14,592 nt of DNA from CAYMTN01 sp964393335 (GTDB lineage: Bacteria; Chloroflexota; Anaerolineae; Aggregatilineales; Aggregatilineaceae): the NCBI GenBank assembly GCA_964393335.1, contig CAYMTN010000138.1, positions 1 through 14,592 of the forward strand, given 5' to 3'. A program made the translations under genes and the position numbers. Positions 1 to 8,000 of this stretch are shown here, one piece after another. Numbering within the stretch: position 1 is the first letter of the stretch; every line of letters begins with the position of its first letter. Below the pieces are notes generated by a model. It was not told the origin of the DNA. It saw only the letters and a list, made by a program, of their open reading frames with translations, and ran no database searches.

Positions 1-303
1 AAAGCCGCCAATGGTACGTGCTTTGGTTGGTGATTCGACAATGACCAGTTTGCTCACAGCTCACCCGTGATGATTGCTCAGTTGACTTCAGAGTTTCGGC
101 TGGATGATACCGGGTCCAACCGGGCGGAAATCCCGCGAAGGGTACCACTATGTCCGCAGGCTGACAAGTGCGTCTTTGTCGTGCTATACGTTTGATCGCG
201 CGTTTGGGTATCACGACGCTATCTGGCGCAATGGGATATACGACGGACTCCCGGTGGCCCAGACAACCGGGAGTGATTCTATCTATACCAGATTTCGGGC
301 CGA
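1..303. other. Left-edge non-coding stretch, no supported gene
   Basis: No reading frame here has recognisable protein features. The plus strand has stop codons in all three frames, including a tandem TGATGA at 68-73. A plus-strand 86-codon frame from 104 to 364 runs into the antisense of the mannosidase gene and matches nothing I know. One minus-strand frame is free of stops from about 388 down to the left edge, but its translation is rich in Arg, Cys, Pro and His with no motif and no ribosome binding site. The clearest contents are the inverted repeats at 247-274 and 302-325, which fit a transcript end region for the gene to the right. Confidence 0.55.
247..274. terminator. Inverted repeat, possible transcript-end hairpin
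   Basis: The arms at 247-255 (ACTCCCGGT) and 266-274 are a perfect 9-bp inverted repeat around a 10-nt loop. It lies 30 bp beyond the stop codon of the minus-strand mannosidase. No T-run follows on the minus strand. On the plus strand a mildly T-rich stretch follows, so the direction of action is open. It could end the mannosidase operon, end an unseen plus-strand gene, or only protect a 3' end. Confidence 0.35.
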
Positions 304-325
304 TCAGCCAAGTTGGTGGCTGATC
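302..325 (-). terminator. Hairpin containing the mannosidase stop codon
   Basis: GATCAGCCA at 302-310 pairs perfectly with 317-325 across a 6-nt loop. The TGA stop of the mannosidase gene (304-306) lies inside the left arm. There is no T-run after it on the minus strand, so it is not a classical intrinsic terminator. A role in stopping or stabilising the transcript is inferred from position only. Confidence 0.35.
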
Positions 326-3300
326 ACGTCCGACAGCGTAACGCGGATCGAACGAATCTGGTAGGGTGTCAGGTGGAAGCGCAGCGTATCAGCCAGCACG
401 TCAACCGGGCCGATCGGTTCTTCCAGCAAGTTGACCTCTTGCGCCGATACGATTGGCGCGGCGAATGTTAGTGATGCTGTAATTCGCCCGCCGCGTGCTT
501 CGTAGACCCGCACGATCAGGCTGTCGTCGTCCTCCGCTTTTTTGATCGTATCGACGATCATGCCGGGGGAATGATGCGTCACGAGGCCGAATTCGACCGG
601 CAGCCAGGTCCCGCCTCCGGTTACGGGATGGACCACCAGCGGATTGTTCAGGCGTTTGGCCTGGGCGATCACACCGCTGCGCCAGTCTCCGACGTGAGGA
701 TACAGCGCATAGGTGAAGGTATGCTGTCCCTGGTCGGCTTCGGGATCGGGTTCGGTAGGCGCACGCAGCAGGCTGAGCGCCAGGTTGTTGCCTTGTGCGC
801 TGTAGCCATATTTACAGTCGTTGAGCAGACTCACACCGTACCCGCCTTCTGACATATCGGCCCACTGCTGCGCCGGTACTTCGTAACGGGCCTGATCCCA
901 GGCTGTATTGTGATGCGTCGGGCGTTCGACTGTGCCAAATTGGACTTCGTAGGTGACGTTCATGGTGCGGATCGCCAGCGGAAAATGAGTCCGCAGCAGA
1001 ATATGGCGTTCGTGCCAGTCCACTTCTGTGTCGAACCGCAGCATGCGCTGCCCGGCCAGCAGGCTGATGCGCTGCACGATCCGCGAGCGGTTGAAGGTGT
1101 ACGTTACTTCGAGCGCGGCCCGCAGTGGTCCCGCTTCGATCACCTGGACGCCATCCGGCTCTAACTGCCAGCCCTGGTCCTGTACGTAGGGTTCGACTTC
1201 CCACGCGTCCCACTGGTGGGGACGGTCAACATATGCCCACAGTTGGTTGCCTATAACGCCGGATTCAAGCACATCGCGGAAATTTTCCAGGTCGTACAAC
1301 CGGGCCAGGTTCCCTTTGGCGTCGAATTCAGCCCGTAGCAGGTCGTTTTCCAGGCAGGAAGTCGTGCTTGAAACAGGATGCTGCACAGGGATCGGGCTGT
1401 CGTGCTCGACCGGGCGCACGGCGTAGGCTGTGTGACCGTAGGATGGCACCGAGTTGGGAATGATCAGCGCGCGCCGTGTGGCACGATCCGCCCATTGAAA
1501 CGGCTCGACGTGCCCGCTCGGCCCGACCACTTCCACCGGACCGGTACCCGGCAGCGTGACTTCAACCGGGCCGCCCAGTGTGGCGCTCAGGGTGTTGAAT
1601 ACGACGAAGCCCTGCATATCTTCGTCGTAGCGGACGTGCGCGGCGATCGTTTCGAGCGCGGTGTCACGCACCTGGGCGGCGCGCGCCTCGGCTTTGGCGT
1701 AGTCGCGCTCCGTGTCTTCGTAGACCGGCGTGATGCTGCTGCCGGGCAGGATGTCGTGAAACTGGTTGAGCAGCAACGTTTCCCAGGCGGCGTTGAGCGT
1801 TTCGTGCGGGTACGGGGCTTTGAGCAGGTGAGCGGTGGTCGCCAGGGCTTCGGCGTCATGCAACAGCGCCTCCAGCTTGCGGTTATGGCGTTTCGTGCGG
1901 GCCTGGCTGGTATACGTGCCCCGGTGGAACTGCAGGTACAGTTCACCGGCCCAATACGGCAGATCGTCCGGCACGGTTTTTTCAAGCACCTGGAAAAACG
2001 CCTCGGCGGTGCCGTGCCGCACCTGCGGCAGACCCGGCAGATCGGCCATGCGTGCCCGCCGCTCGATCATGTCACGGTTTGGGCCGCCGCCGCCGTCGCC
2101 CAGGCCGTAGGCAACCGCCAGATGGTGATTGGCATCTTTCTGCTGGTACTGCTCCCACGTCTCGCTGATGTCTTTGGGCGTCATGACGGCGTTGTACGTC
2201 GCCCGCGTGACACTGCCCCAGTCAATGTTTTGTTCGGGTGTCGTCGCCAGGTGAGTCAGCACGCGGCTGCCATCCAGCCCTTCCCACCAGAATGTATCGT
2301 ACGGGTAGCGTGTGTAGCTGTTCCAACTCAACTTGGACGTGAAGAAGTACGGAATTCCAGCGAGCCGCATGATCTGCGGAAGCGCCGCGCTGTAGCCGAA
2401 CACGTCCGGCAGCCATAACACTCGCGGGCGCACGCCGAGTTCTCGCTCAAAATAGCGCATGCCGTACAAGAACTGGCGCACCAGCGATTCGCCCCCGGTC
2501 AGGTTGGTGTCCATCTCGACCCAGGTGCCGCCCGTCGCGTTCCAGCGCCCTTCGGCCACACGGTCCTTGATACGTGCAAACAGGTCCGGGCGATCCTCGG
2601 CAACCATTTTGTACAGTTGGGGCTGGCTCTGCGTGAACGTGTACTCAGGGTACTGGTCCATCAGGGCGAGCGCCGTCGCAAAGGTGCGCGCTGCCTTGCC
2701 GCGTGTGACAGCCAGCGGCCACAGCCATGCCACGTCGATATGCGCGTGTCCCAGCGCATGGATGGTCGGGCGCGGCACCGAGCCGGGTGTCTGCGCCACG
2801 AAGTCGAAGATTCGCTGCTGTACCATCGAACGGGCCGCGCTTACACCCTGGCGAAATGCCTCGTCCGGCGGATTCAGCCAGTTGATGTGCTGGAACGCAT
2901 CTTCCAGGGTGCGCAGATAGTAGCCGCGTTCCGGCGCGATCTCCGGCAGCGCCGCGATCGTGCCGAGCAGCACGCGTGCGTCCCAGTAGAGCGCCTCAAC
3001 CTCGCGGTCAATCCAGACCAGATCGGCAATCTTCAGCCGGACCCGGTGATCGCCCGGCTGCGAGACGCCGCAGAATACGTGCATCGTCAGCTCATATTCG
3101 CGGCCCGCTTCGGCTCGTTCCGCGATCCAGATTTCGTGATGGATCGAGTTGACAGCCTGCGGTGGTGGCGGAAGGTCCGCCGGGGCCTCGCTGGCGGTGA
3201 GTGTGACCACAAGGTTGCGGCCGCCGCCCAGATCGAGGAACAGGGCCTCGCCGGTGAGCCGGATTTGAACCGCCTGCTGGTCGGGAAGAATCTTCGGGTC

Positions 3301-3639
3301 CCAGACGTAGGTCACGTCATAGACCGNNNNNNNNNNCTGCGACGCCGGGCCGTGTCGATGATCGAGCAGCGCGTCAAGCTCAAGGTTGGCGGCAACAGGA
3401 ACCTGACTCATGTCGTTCGGCACGCGGATGGTCGTGCGCAACCAGGCCCAACTGAGGCGGCCCCCCCACAACTCGCCGGGCCGTAGCGCCCGCCAGCCGG
3501 AATCATCCGGCGAGGGCGATGGTTCATCGGCGGGCAGGTGATCGATGATCTGCCACTGGTCCAGGGGCAGCGCATCGCGGTAAATCGTGCTGCGCAGCGT
3601 GTCGGTCAAATGGGTAAGTTTTTCGAAAACTAGCGACAT
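304..3639 (-). CDS. GH38 alpha-mannosidase (interrupted by assembly gap)
   Basis: This is a glycoside hydrolase family 38 enzyme, expected to remove alpha-mannose residues from oligosaccharides. The ~1111-residue length suits the bacterial large type. The order is an N-terminal beta domain (about 1-270), the catalytic barrel (about 290-560), a helical middle domain (about 565-670) and C-terminal beta domains. Metal-site residues are visible: GHAHIDVAWLW (His300, Asp302), WLPDVFGYS (Asp412, also the family nucleophile) and NQFHDILPGSS (His628). No signal peptide is seen, so it probably acts inside the cell on imported glycans. The ATG at 3639 has GGGAG 8 nt upstream (3648-3652). It is the last gene of a three-gene operon, 26 bp after the preceding stop. 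Ten N at 3327-3336 fall in the N-terminal domain, so numbering there is approximate. Substrate linkage cannot be told from sequence. Confidence 0.93.
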   Translation of the reverse strand: MSLVFEKLTHLTDTLRSTIYRDALPLDQWQIIDHLPADEPSPSPDDSGWRALRPGELWGGRLSWAWLRTTIRVPNDMSQVPVAANLELDALLDHRHGPASQXXXXVYDVTYVWDPKILPDQQAVQIRLTGEALFLDLGGGRNLVVTLTASEAPADLPPPPQAVNSIHHEIWIAERAEAGREYELTMHVFCGVSQPGDHRVRLKIADLVWIDREVEALYWDARVLLGTIAALPEIAPERGYYLRTLEDAFQHINWLNPPDEAFRQGVSAARSMVQQRIFDFVAQTPGSVPRPTIHALGHAHIDVAWLWPLAVTRGKAARTFATALALMDQYPEYTFTQSQPQLYKMVAEDRPDLFARIKDRVAEGRWNATGGTWVEMDTNLTGGESLVRQFLYGMRYFERELGVRPRVLWLPDVFGYSAALPQIMRLAGIPYFFTSKLSWNSYTRYPYDTFWWEGLDGSRVLTHLATTPEQNIDWGSVTRATYNAVMTPKDISETWEQYQQKDANHHLAVAYGLGDGGGGPNRDMIERRARMADLPGLPQVRHGTAEAFFQVLEKTVPDDLPYWAGELYLQFHRGTYTSQARTKRHNRKLEALLHDAEALATTAHLLKAPYPHETLNAAWETLLLNQFHDILPGSSITPVYEDTERDYAKAEARAAQVRDTALETIAAHVRYDEDMQGFVVFNTLSATLGGPVEVTLPGTGPVEVVGPSGHVEPFQWADRATRRALIIPNSVPSYGHTAYAVRPVEHDSPIPVQHPVSSTTSCLENDLLRAEFDAKGNLARLYDLENFRDVLESGVIGNQLWAYVDRPHQWDAWEVEPYVQDQGWQLEPDGVQVIEAGPLRAALEVTYTFNRSRIVQRISLLAGQRMLRFDTEVDWHERHILLRTHFPLAIRTMNVTYEVQFGTVERPTHHNTAWDQARYEVPAQQWADMSEGGYGVSLLNDCKYGYSAQGNNLALSLLRAPTEPDPEADQGQHTFTYALYPHVGDWRSGVIAQAKRLNNPLVVHPVTGGGTWLPVEFGLVTHHSPGMIVDTIKKAEDDDSLIVRVYEARGGRITASLTFAAPIVSAQEVNLLEEPIGPVDVLADTLRFHLTPYQIRSIRVTLSDVISHQLG
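3327..3336. other. Assembly gap (10 N) inside the mannosidase gene
   Basis: Ten unknown bases split the N-terminal domain of the mannosidase. The frame happens to remain open across a 10-N spacer, which supports a true gap of 10 nt or another length leaving remainder 1 on division by 3. The real number of missing residues is unknown if 10 is only a placeholder. Confidence 0.99.
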
Positions 3640-3665
3640 TGATTAAGCTCCCAGATATTCATGGT

Positions 3666-4163
3666 CTATTCTGTGCTATTGGCGCGCGAGTCAGGCGTCG
3701 GGAAGATGCCGTTAACCGGCAGTTCAAGCAGACCATCCACGTCTTCGAGCACGACATCACCCGGCGTCAGGTGAAACGCCAGATGGCTGTCGTTGGGGAC
3801 GGTCAGCGTAAAATCAGTCCGTGTGACTTTGCCGACGACGGCCTTACGCCTGGCGACGATATACACGCCAGCCTCGTCTTGTTCGGCAGCCAATTCGACG
3901 CCAAAGGCACGGTACAGGTTCGCTTCGAGAATCACCTTGTGGGCGCTGGCCCGGCGCAGTGTCACGCGGCAGTGGCTGGCGCGGACATATACCGTGACGG
4001 GCGGTGTCACGTTGAAGACCTGCGTAAATGTCCGCTGGGATGGTCTGGGCACGGCAGCGCCCAGCGCCGAGTCAACCGCCGAGCGTCCGCCAAACCATAG
4101 CGCGGATTGAAGGGCTTCACGCCCGCCCCGGCGTGCCATCCAGCTCAGTATGCGGCGTATCAT
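3666..4163 (-). CDS. DUF4097-like beta-repeat protein, 165 aa
   Basis: I do not recognise a defined function. Residues 1-40 are basic and helical (MIRRILSWMARRGGRE) with a weakly hydrophobic stretch but no clear membrane segment. From about residue 45 on the protein is built of short beta strands with a periodic V/I/L pattern: VTVYVRAS, CRVTLRRAS, KVILEAN, FTLTVPNDSHLAFHLTPGDVVLEDVDG. The last part resembles the repeating 'VP....L.....GDV.V..V.G' pattern of DUF4097 putative adhesin-like proteins, so that family is the best guess. The ATG at 4163 overlaps the hydrolase TGA as ATGA, implying translational coupling, and AGGA lies 9 nt upstream. A TTG three codons earlier is a weaker alternative start. 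The mannosidase follows after 26 bp. Confidence 0.8.
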   Translation of the reverse strand: MIRRILSWMARRGGREALQSALWFGGRSAVDSALGAAVPRPSQRTFTQVFNVTPPVTVYVRASHCRVTLRRASAHKVILEANLYRAFGVELAAEQDEAGVYIVARRKAVVGKVTRTDFTLTVPNDSHLAFHLTPGDVVLEDVDGLLELPVNGIFPTPDSRANSTE

Positions 4164-4936
4164 GGAGTCCAATCCTGTCTCTTTAACCAGCGCGTGATCG
4201 CGTCAGTCACGTCAAGCGGGCGTTCCAGCGGGACCATGTGCCCGGCACCCGCGATGGTCACCAATACGGCGTGCGGAATACGCTCGCTCAGTGTCTCGCT
4301 GAATTTCAGCGGGACCATACGATCACCTGCTGCGGCGATGACGAGGGTCGGCGCAGTGATCCGGTTGATCTGCGCCCGCACATCGAATGACTGGCAGGCG
4401 CGGTAATCCGCCTGCAACGTTTCGGGCGCAGTGGCTAGTAACTGCTGCCGCCCCAGGTCCCTTAACACCTGGGGCGCGTTTGCGCTCCACGCCCAGCCGG
4501 TGATCCAGTTTACTGTTTTTCCCGGCTCATCCACAATTCGCTGGGGCAGCGCCGGATCGACCGGGAGCTTGCTGCCTGTGCCGATCAACACCAGCCCGGC
4601 GGTCCGATCCGGCCAGTGGATGCCGATCTGCTGCGCGACAGCACCGCCCATGCTGTGCCCAACGATGATCGCGCGTGGTATCGCCAGCGCGTCCAGCAAG
4701 TGGCACACATCGCCGGCATACTCCAGCGTATGGGTGCGGGGCGGGCCGGATGACCGCCCGTGACCGGGCAGGTCGAGCACCAGGACACGTGCGTCCGGCA
4801 GCCGCCGCAGTTCCAGGGGCCAGTCGAGATGGGTGCCGCCCGCACCGTGCAACAGCACCAGCGGCGGATATGGCGACCGGGCGATCTTCCGCTGCACGTA
4901 AAACAACGAGTCATGGGCCAGGTTGATGGTCGGCAT
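4160..4936 (-). CDS. Alpha/beta hydrolase-fold protein
   Basis: This 258-residue protein is a canonical alpha/beta hydrolase, likely a cytoplasmic esterase, lipase-like or C-C bond hydrolase. It shows the HGAGG oxyanion loop (30-34), DLPGHGRS after strand 4 (55-62), the nucleophile elbow GHSMGG (Ser95), the acid turn AAGDRMVP (Asp205) and the catalytic histidine in GAGHMVPLERP (His233). The full catalytic triad is therefore present and the length is typical. The substrate cannot be told. The ATG at 4936 was chosen; a GTG one codon upstream (4939) is possible, with only a weak GAAAG before either. It is the first gene of the minus-strand operon, and its stop codon overlaps the next start. I saw no convincing promoter for it in the 147 bp upstream. 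Confidence 0.93.
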   Translation of the reverse strand: MPTINLAHDSLFYVQRKIARSPYPPLVLLHGAGGTHLDWPLELRRLPDARVLVLDLPGHGRSSGPPRTHTLEYAGDVCHLLDALAIPRAIIVGHSMGGAVAQQIGIHWPDRTAGLVLIGTGSKLPVDPALPQRIVDEPGKTVNWITGWAWSANAPQVLRDLGRQQLLATAPETLQADYRACQSFDVRAQINRITAPTLVIAAAGDRMVPLKFSETLSERIPHAVLVTIAGAGHMVPLERPLDVTDAITRWLKRQDWTP

Positions 4937-5013
4937 CACAGCGTTCTTTCGAGTAGGTCAGGTCCGCACAAGCAGCACAAGTCTACCCTTGATCGGGGCT
5001 GCTACGCCACTGC

Positions 5014-5042
5014 TTGACGCTGGCAGGGCAGGTGGTTATACT
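5014..5042 (+). promoter_or_regulatory. Sigma-70-type promoter of the Trm112-like gene
   Basis: A -35 box TTGACG (5014-5019) and a -10 box TATACT (5037-5042) are separated by exactly 17 bp. Transcription would start near 5049, giving a leader of about 35 nt before the ATG at 5084. The match to the housekeeping consensus is strong. Confidence 0.85.
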
Positions 5043-5083
5043 CCCCACAAAACGGAGCGTTTATCCTCGGAGGAGAACGATAC

Positions 5084-5347
5084 ATGGCAGATGATGCGGC
5101 GCGGGACAATGTCATTGATCCTGAAACCTTACAGATTTTGCGCTGCCCCGAAGCGGTGCATTACACGGATAGAGGGGACGACCCAGGGCGTCTGGAACTG
5201 GTACGCGGCTGCTGGCTGGTATGCGAAGACTCCGGCTACAAATACCCGATCCGCGATGGCATCCCGGTGATGCTGATCGATGTTGGCAAAAAATACAAAG
5301 ATGTGGCCGTCGAAGACCTGCCTGTGCCGCCGCCTGATGAGGATTGA
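5084..5347 (+). CDS. Trm112/UPF0434 (YcaR-like) family protein
   Basis: This 87-residue protein belongs to the Trm112-like/UPF0434 family, small proteins related to the eukaryotic zinc protein that activates tRNA, rRNA and release-factor methyltransferases. The bacterial role is not settled. The diagnostic end YPIRDGIPVMLID (54-66) is intact, and the N-terminal LQILRCPE (16-23) is typical. The zinc ligands are depleted: the usual CPxC is CPEA (only Cys21), and the later pair reads CEDS (Cys47, Ser50), with an extra Cys43. E. coli YcaR also lacks the last cysteine, so partial loss is tolerated in the family. An acidic tail (VEDLPVPPPDED) follows. The ATG has an excellent GGAGGAG 8 nt upstream (5069-5075). 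The gene is monocistronic, with its own promoter and terminator. Confidence 0.92.
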   Translation: MADDAARDNVIDPETLQILRCPEAVHYTDRGDDPGRLELVRGCWLVCEDSGYKYPIRDGIPVMLIDVGKKYKDVAVEDLPVPPPDED

Positions 5348-5366
5348 TTGGCCTGCTGGAATGATG

Positions 5367-5395
5367 CGCCCGGCGATCTCGGCTGGGCGTTTTTT
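5367..5395 (+). terminator. Intrinsic terminator after the Trm112-like gene
   Basis: CGCCCGGC at 5367-5374 pairs with GCTGGGCG at 5382-5389 (8 bp, one G-T pair, 7-nt loop) and is directly followed by six T (5390-5395). It lies 20 bp past the stop codon and has all the marks of a Rho-independent terminator. Confidence 0.9.
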
Positions 5396-5433
5396 ATTGT
5401 TTCACAGGCCCGCTAGTCGCAGAATTCAGCTTC

Positions 5434-5442
5434 TGCTATACT
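5434..5442 (+). promoter_or_regulatory. Extended -10 promoter of the NB-ARC/TPR gene
   Basis: TGCTATACT at 5434-5442 is an extended -10 element (TGN plus TATACT). The hexamer 17 bp upstream (TAGTCG, 5414-5419) matches the -35 consensus at only three of six positions, which an extended -10 can compensate. The start of transcription would be near 5449, about 37 nt before the ATG at 5486. Confidence 0.6.
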
Positions 5443-5485
5443 GCACACAGACAACGACTATTTTTTCGTCTTGATGGTGGTTTTT

Positions 5486-7981
5486 ATGAATCAACAACCT
5501 GTTATTTCCCATGAAGCGCCCGTTCATGACATCGAGCGGTTGCCGGTAGCGCCGCCGGCGCAATTGATTGGCCGCAGCTCTGATCGTGACGCACTCCAGC
5601 GTGTATTGTTGGCCGGAGGGGCGGTGCTGTTGCACGGCATGTCCGGTATCGGCAAGACAGCGCTTGCAGCGGCGCTTGCTGCCGATCATACGGAACAATC
5701 CGGTGGGGTGCTGTGGTTGGAGGGAACGAACGACACGCTGCTCTCGCTGCTGAACCGGGTAGCACGTGCCTACAGCCTGCCTCCGGCATCCGTCGGAGAT
5801 GATGTGGCATCCCATACGGCGAACGTGCGGGCCGTGCTGCAAGAAAACCGCCCGCTAATCGTGTTGGACGGTTATCTGCGGATCGATGCGGCGCGTGTGT
5901 TTGTGCGAGACTGTGCCGCCGGGACTCCGCTGCTGCTGACGTACTCGCAGCCAGCGGCTGGTTCGTGGACTCAACATGCCGTCACGCCCCTGGAGCCAGA
6001 CAACGCGCTCGCGCTGTTTGTGCACCTGACAGGTGATGCGATAGATGCCGACATGACCGAATTGGCGGCGCTCAGTGACGTGCTCGCGGGGCACCCACTT
6101 TCGATTCAGGTGGCGGCGCGCCAGGTTGCTGGCGGGGACGTATCGCCGGGCGACGTGCTGGCGCACATGCCCGATATGCCACCCGGTGACAAGAATCGGG
6201 TGATGGGGGTTTTGATGGCGGCCTACCGGCTGTTGCCATCTGACTTGCAGGGCACCGTGATGCTGCTGGGATCGGCCTTCGCTGGCGGGGCGACGGATGA
6301 ACTGCTGGCCGACGTGAGCAGCGCGCCGGTGGCGGCGGTTCGTGCCCGGATGCGGCAGTTGGTGGCGTTTGGATTCGCGGCTGAGCATATGCAGTTTGAC
6401 CAGCCCTATTTCACCGCTCACGAGTTGATACAAGAATTTGCCCAGGCGTTTTTGCGAGGCAAAAAACGGCTGCTGACGATGCAGGCGCGTCACATGCAGG
6501 GGCTGCTGACATACCTCCGGCGGCATATCGTCGAGGCGGAAACAATCGATTATGACCGGCTGGCCTCCGACATGCGCTCGGTGATCGCGGCGAGTGTGTA
6601 TGCAGTTGGGATCGACAAGCTGGATTATGTGCGCGAGTTGGCCCAGTTGTTGGAGCCGGATTCGGACAGCAGTTTTGTGGCAGTCTATGGTTTTCAGCCC
6701 GAACTGGACTGGCTCAAGTATCTGATTGACCATCCCCAGGCGGCGTCCGAGGGAGTGTTAGGGCGCGTGGTCGAACCTGCTGCGCCAGCCGCCGAAGAAG
6801 AACGGGAATTCGTTCCTGCAGAAGAAGTCACATCGAGCGATGAGGTCGAGGTAGTGTCACCGTTCCAGGAGCAGGACACGGTTCAGGCCCAGTCGCTGGC
6901 GGATGTCGGCCTGGAGCCGGTCGACCTGGAACCGGAACAGGAAACGTTCGCGGAGACGGCCTTAGAGGCTACTCCTAAGACAGTTCCCGCGCCGCCCGAA
7001 GCCCTGCCCGAAGCCGGACAACCGCCGGATGCCGGGGCTGTGCAAATGCCGGGCCAGGCCGCCTCAAAACAGAGCGACCAGGCGGGGGAAATCGCGCGTT
7101 ATGCGGAGGCGCTGGAGAGTTTCCAGGCAGACGGTAACGTCGAGGATGAATTGGCCGCTATCCAGGCGCTGGCGAAGCTCAACCTGGAAAGCGCCAACTA
7201 CGAGGACGTGCTGCGTTACGTGGATCGCGGCATGTCGCTGGCGCAAGAAGCGGATAACCCCCAGCGTGAAGGCGAACTGCTGGTATTGCTGGGCGATCTG
7301 CAGTTTTCTTTGGGACGGCTGGAAGGAGCGGAAACCGCCTACCGTGAAGCGATCAGCGCGTTCCGCCCGACGGACGCCTGGTTGGATATCGGCCTGACAT
7401 TGGATAAGTTGGCGGAGCTTTACCTGGAACAGGATCGCCTGCACGAGGCGATCGATTTATGGCAGCAGACCATCCCCATCTTTGAGCGCGTCAAACGGCC
7501 CGATCTGGTGCGTTTGTCGCTTGACGCCCTGGGGGATACACAGTCGGAACTGATGGAGTGGAAAAAAGCGCGCGCCAGTTATGCCGAGGCGCTGCAACTG
7601 GCCGAACAAACGAACGATGATCGGGCTGTTTTCACGCTCTTGAGCAAGCTCGGCCAAATGCTCGAAGACAGCGGCGACCGCGACGGCGCGCAGCTCTTTT
7701 ATCGCCGCGCGCTGAGTCTGGCGCTGAGCCTGGGGGATCAAACCCAGTTGGGCTACGTGCTGCTGTCCCTGGCGCGGCTGCTGCTGGACGATACGCTGCA
7801 CCTCAACCGGGCGCTTCAATTGTTACAGGCTGCCGATCCGTTGCTGCCGGGTGACAGTGAGGTGAAACGGCTGCTGGGGCGTGCCAGGACACGGCGCGAA
7901 CGGCTGGTGCGCGCTGGCGTAACGCTGCCAGTGGTGGAAGACACACTCGAAGATTTCGCCCAGGTGCCTGAAGATAACTGA
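5486..7981 (+). CDS. STAND-type NB-ARC ATPase with C-terminal TPR array
   Basis: This 831-residue protein joins a signal-transduction NTPase to a repeat sensor. Walker A is GMSGIGKT (51-58) and Walker B is RPLIVLD (122-128). Further NB-ARC marks are LLLTYSQP (sensor-1-like, 150-156), PLEPDNALALF (168-178) and the GLPLA-like AGHPLSIQVA (201-210). A winged-helix-like segment follows to about 340. Residues about 425-535 form an acidic, Pro- and Gln-rich linker. From about 540 to 790 come at least five TPR units (for example GDLQFSLGRLEGAETAYREA). No TIR, caspase, CHAT, nuclease or DNA-binding effector is fused. The nearest family logic is a ligand- or protein-sensing switch acting through a separate partner. 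The ATG at 5486 was chosen because GGTGG lies 5 nt upstream; a TTG (5471) and an ATG (5474) lie in frame upstream without a Shine-Dalgarno. Confidence 0.9.
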   Translation: MNQQPVISHEAPVHDIERLPVAPPAQLIGRSSDRDALQRVLLAGGAVLLHGMSGIGKTALAAALAADHTEQSGGVLWLEGTNDTLLSLLNRVARAYSLPPASVGDDVASHTANVRAVLQENRPLIVLDGYLRIDAARVFVRDCAAGTPLLLTYSQPAAGSWTQHAVTPLEPDNALALFVHLTGDAIDADMTELAALSDVLAGHPLSIQVAARQVAGGDVSPGDVLAHMPDMPPGDKNRVMGVLMAAYRLLPSDLQGTVMLLGSAFAGGATDELLADVSSAPVAAVRARMRQLVAFGFAAEHMQFDQPYFTAHELIQEFAQAFLRGKKRLLTMQARHMQGLLTYLRRHIVEAETIDYDRLASDMRSVIAASVYAVGIDKLDYVRELAQLLEPDSDSSFVAVYGFQPELDWLKYLIDHPQAASEGVLGRVVEPAAPAAEEEREFVPAEEVTSSDEVEVVSPFQEQDTVQAQSLADVGLEPVDLEPEQETFAETALEATPKTVPAPPEALPEAGQPPDAGAVQMPGQAASKQSDQAGEIARYAEALESFQADGNVEDELAAIQALAKLNLESANYEDVLRYVDRGMSLAQEADNPQREGELLVLLGDLQFSLGRLEGAETAYREAISAFRPTDAWLDIGLTLDKLAELYLEQDRLHEAIDLWQQTIPIFERVKRPDLVRLSLDALGDTQSELMEWKKARASYAEALQLAEQTNDDRAVFTLLSKLGQMLEDSGDRDGAQLFYRRALSLALSLGDQTQLGYVLLSLARLLLDDTLHLNRALQLLQAADPLLPGDSEVKRLLGRARTRRERLVRAGVTLPVVEDTLEDFAQVPEDN

Positions 7982-8000
7982 AACCGGGCTTTTGCCGCGA

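Noticed and set aside
1..388. Minus-strand frame open from about 388 to the left edge, a possible truncated gene downstream of the mannosidase
   Set aside because: The translation has an unlikely composition (many Cys, Arg, Pro, His), no ribosome binding site and no family likeness. It also overlaps the mannosidase end and both hairpins.
1378..2418. 346-codon plus-strand open frame opposite the mannosidase gene
   Set aside because: It lies antisense to catalytic-domain codons with clear family motifs on the minus strand, and its translation has no recognisable domain. Long antisense frames are common in GC-rich genes.
2617..3486. 289-codon plus-strand open frame across the gap
   Set aside because: Antisense to the mannosidase N-terminal half, spans the N-run, and its product is Arg/Val-rich without motifs.
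5367..5485. Possible small RNA between the Trm112-like terminator and the next gene
   Set aside because: The only structured element is the terminator itself, and the extended -10 at 5434-5442 is explained by the NB-ARC gene.
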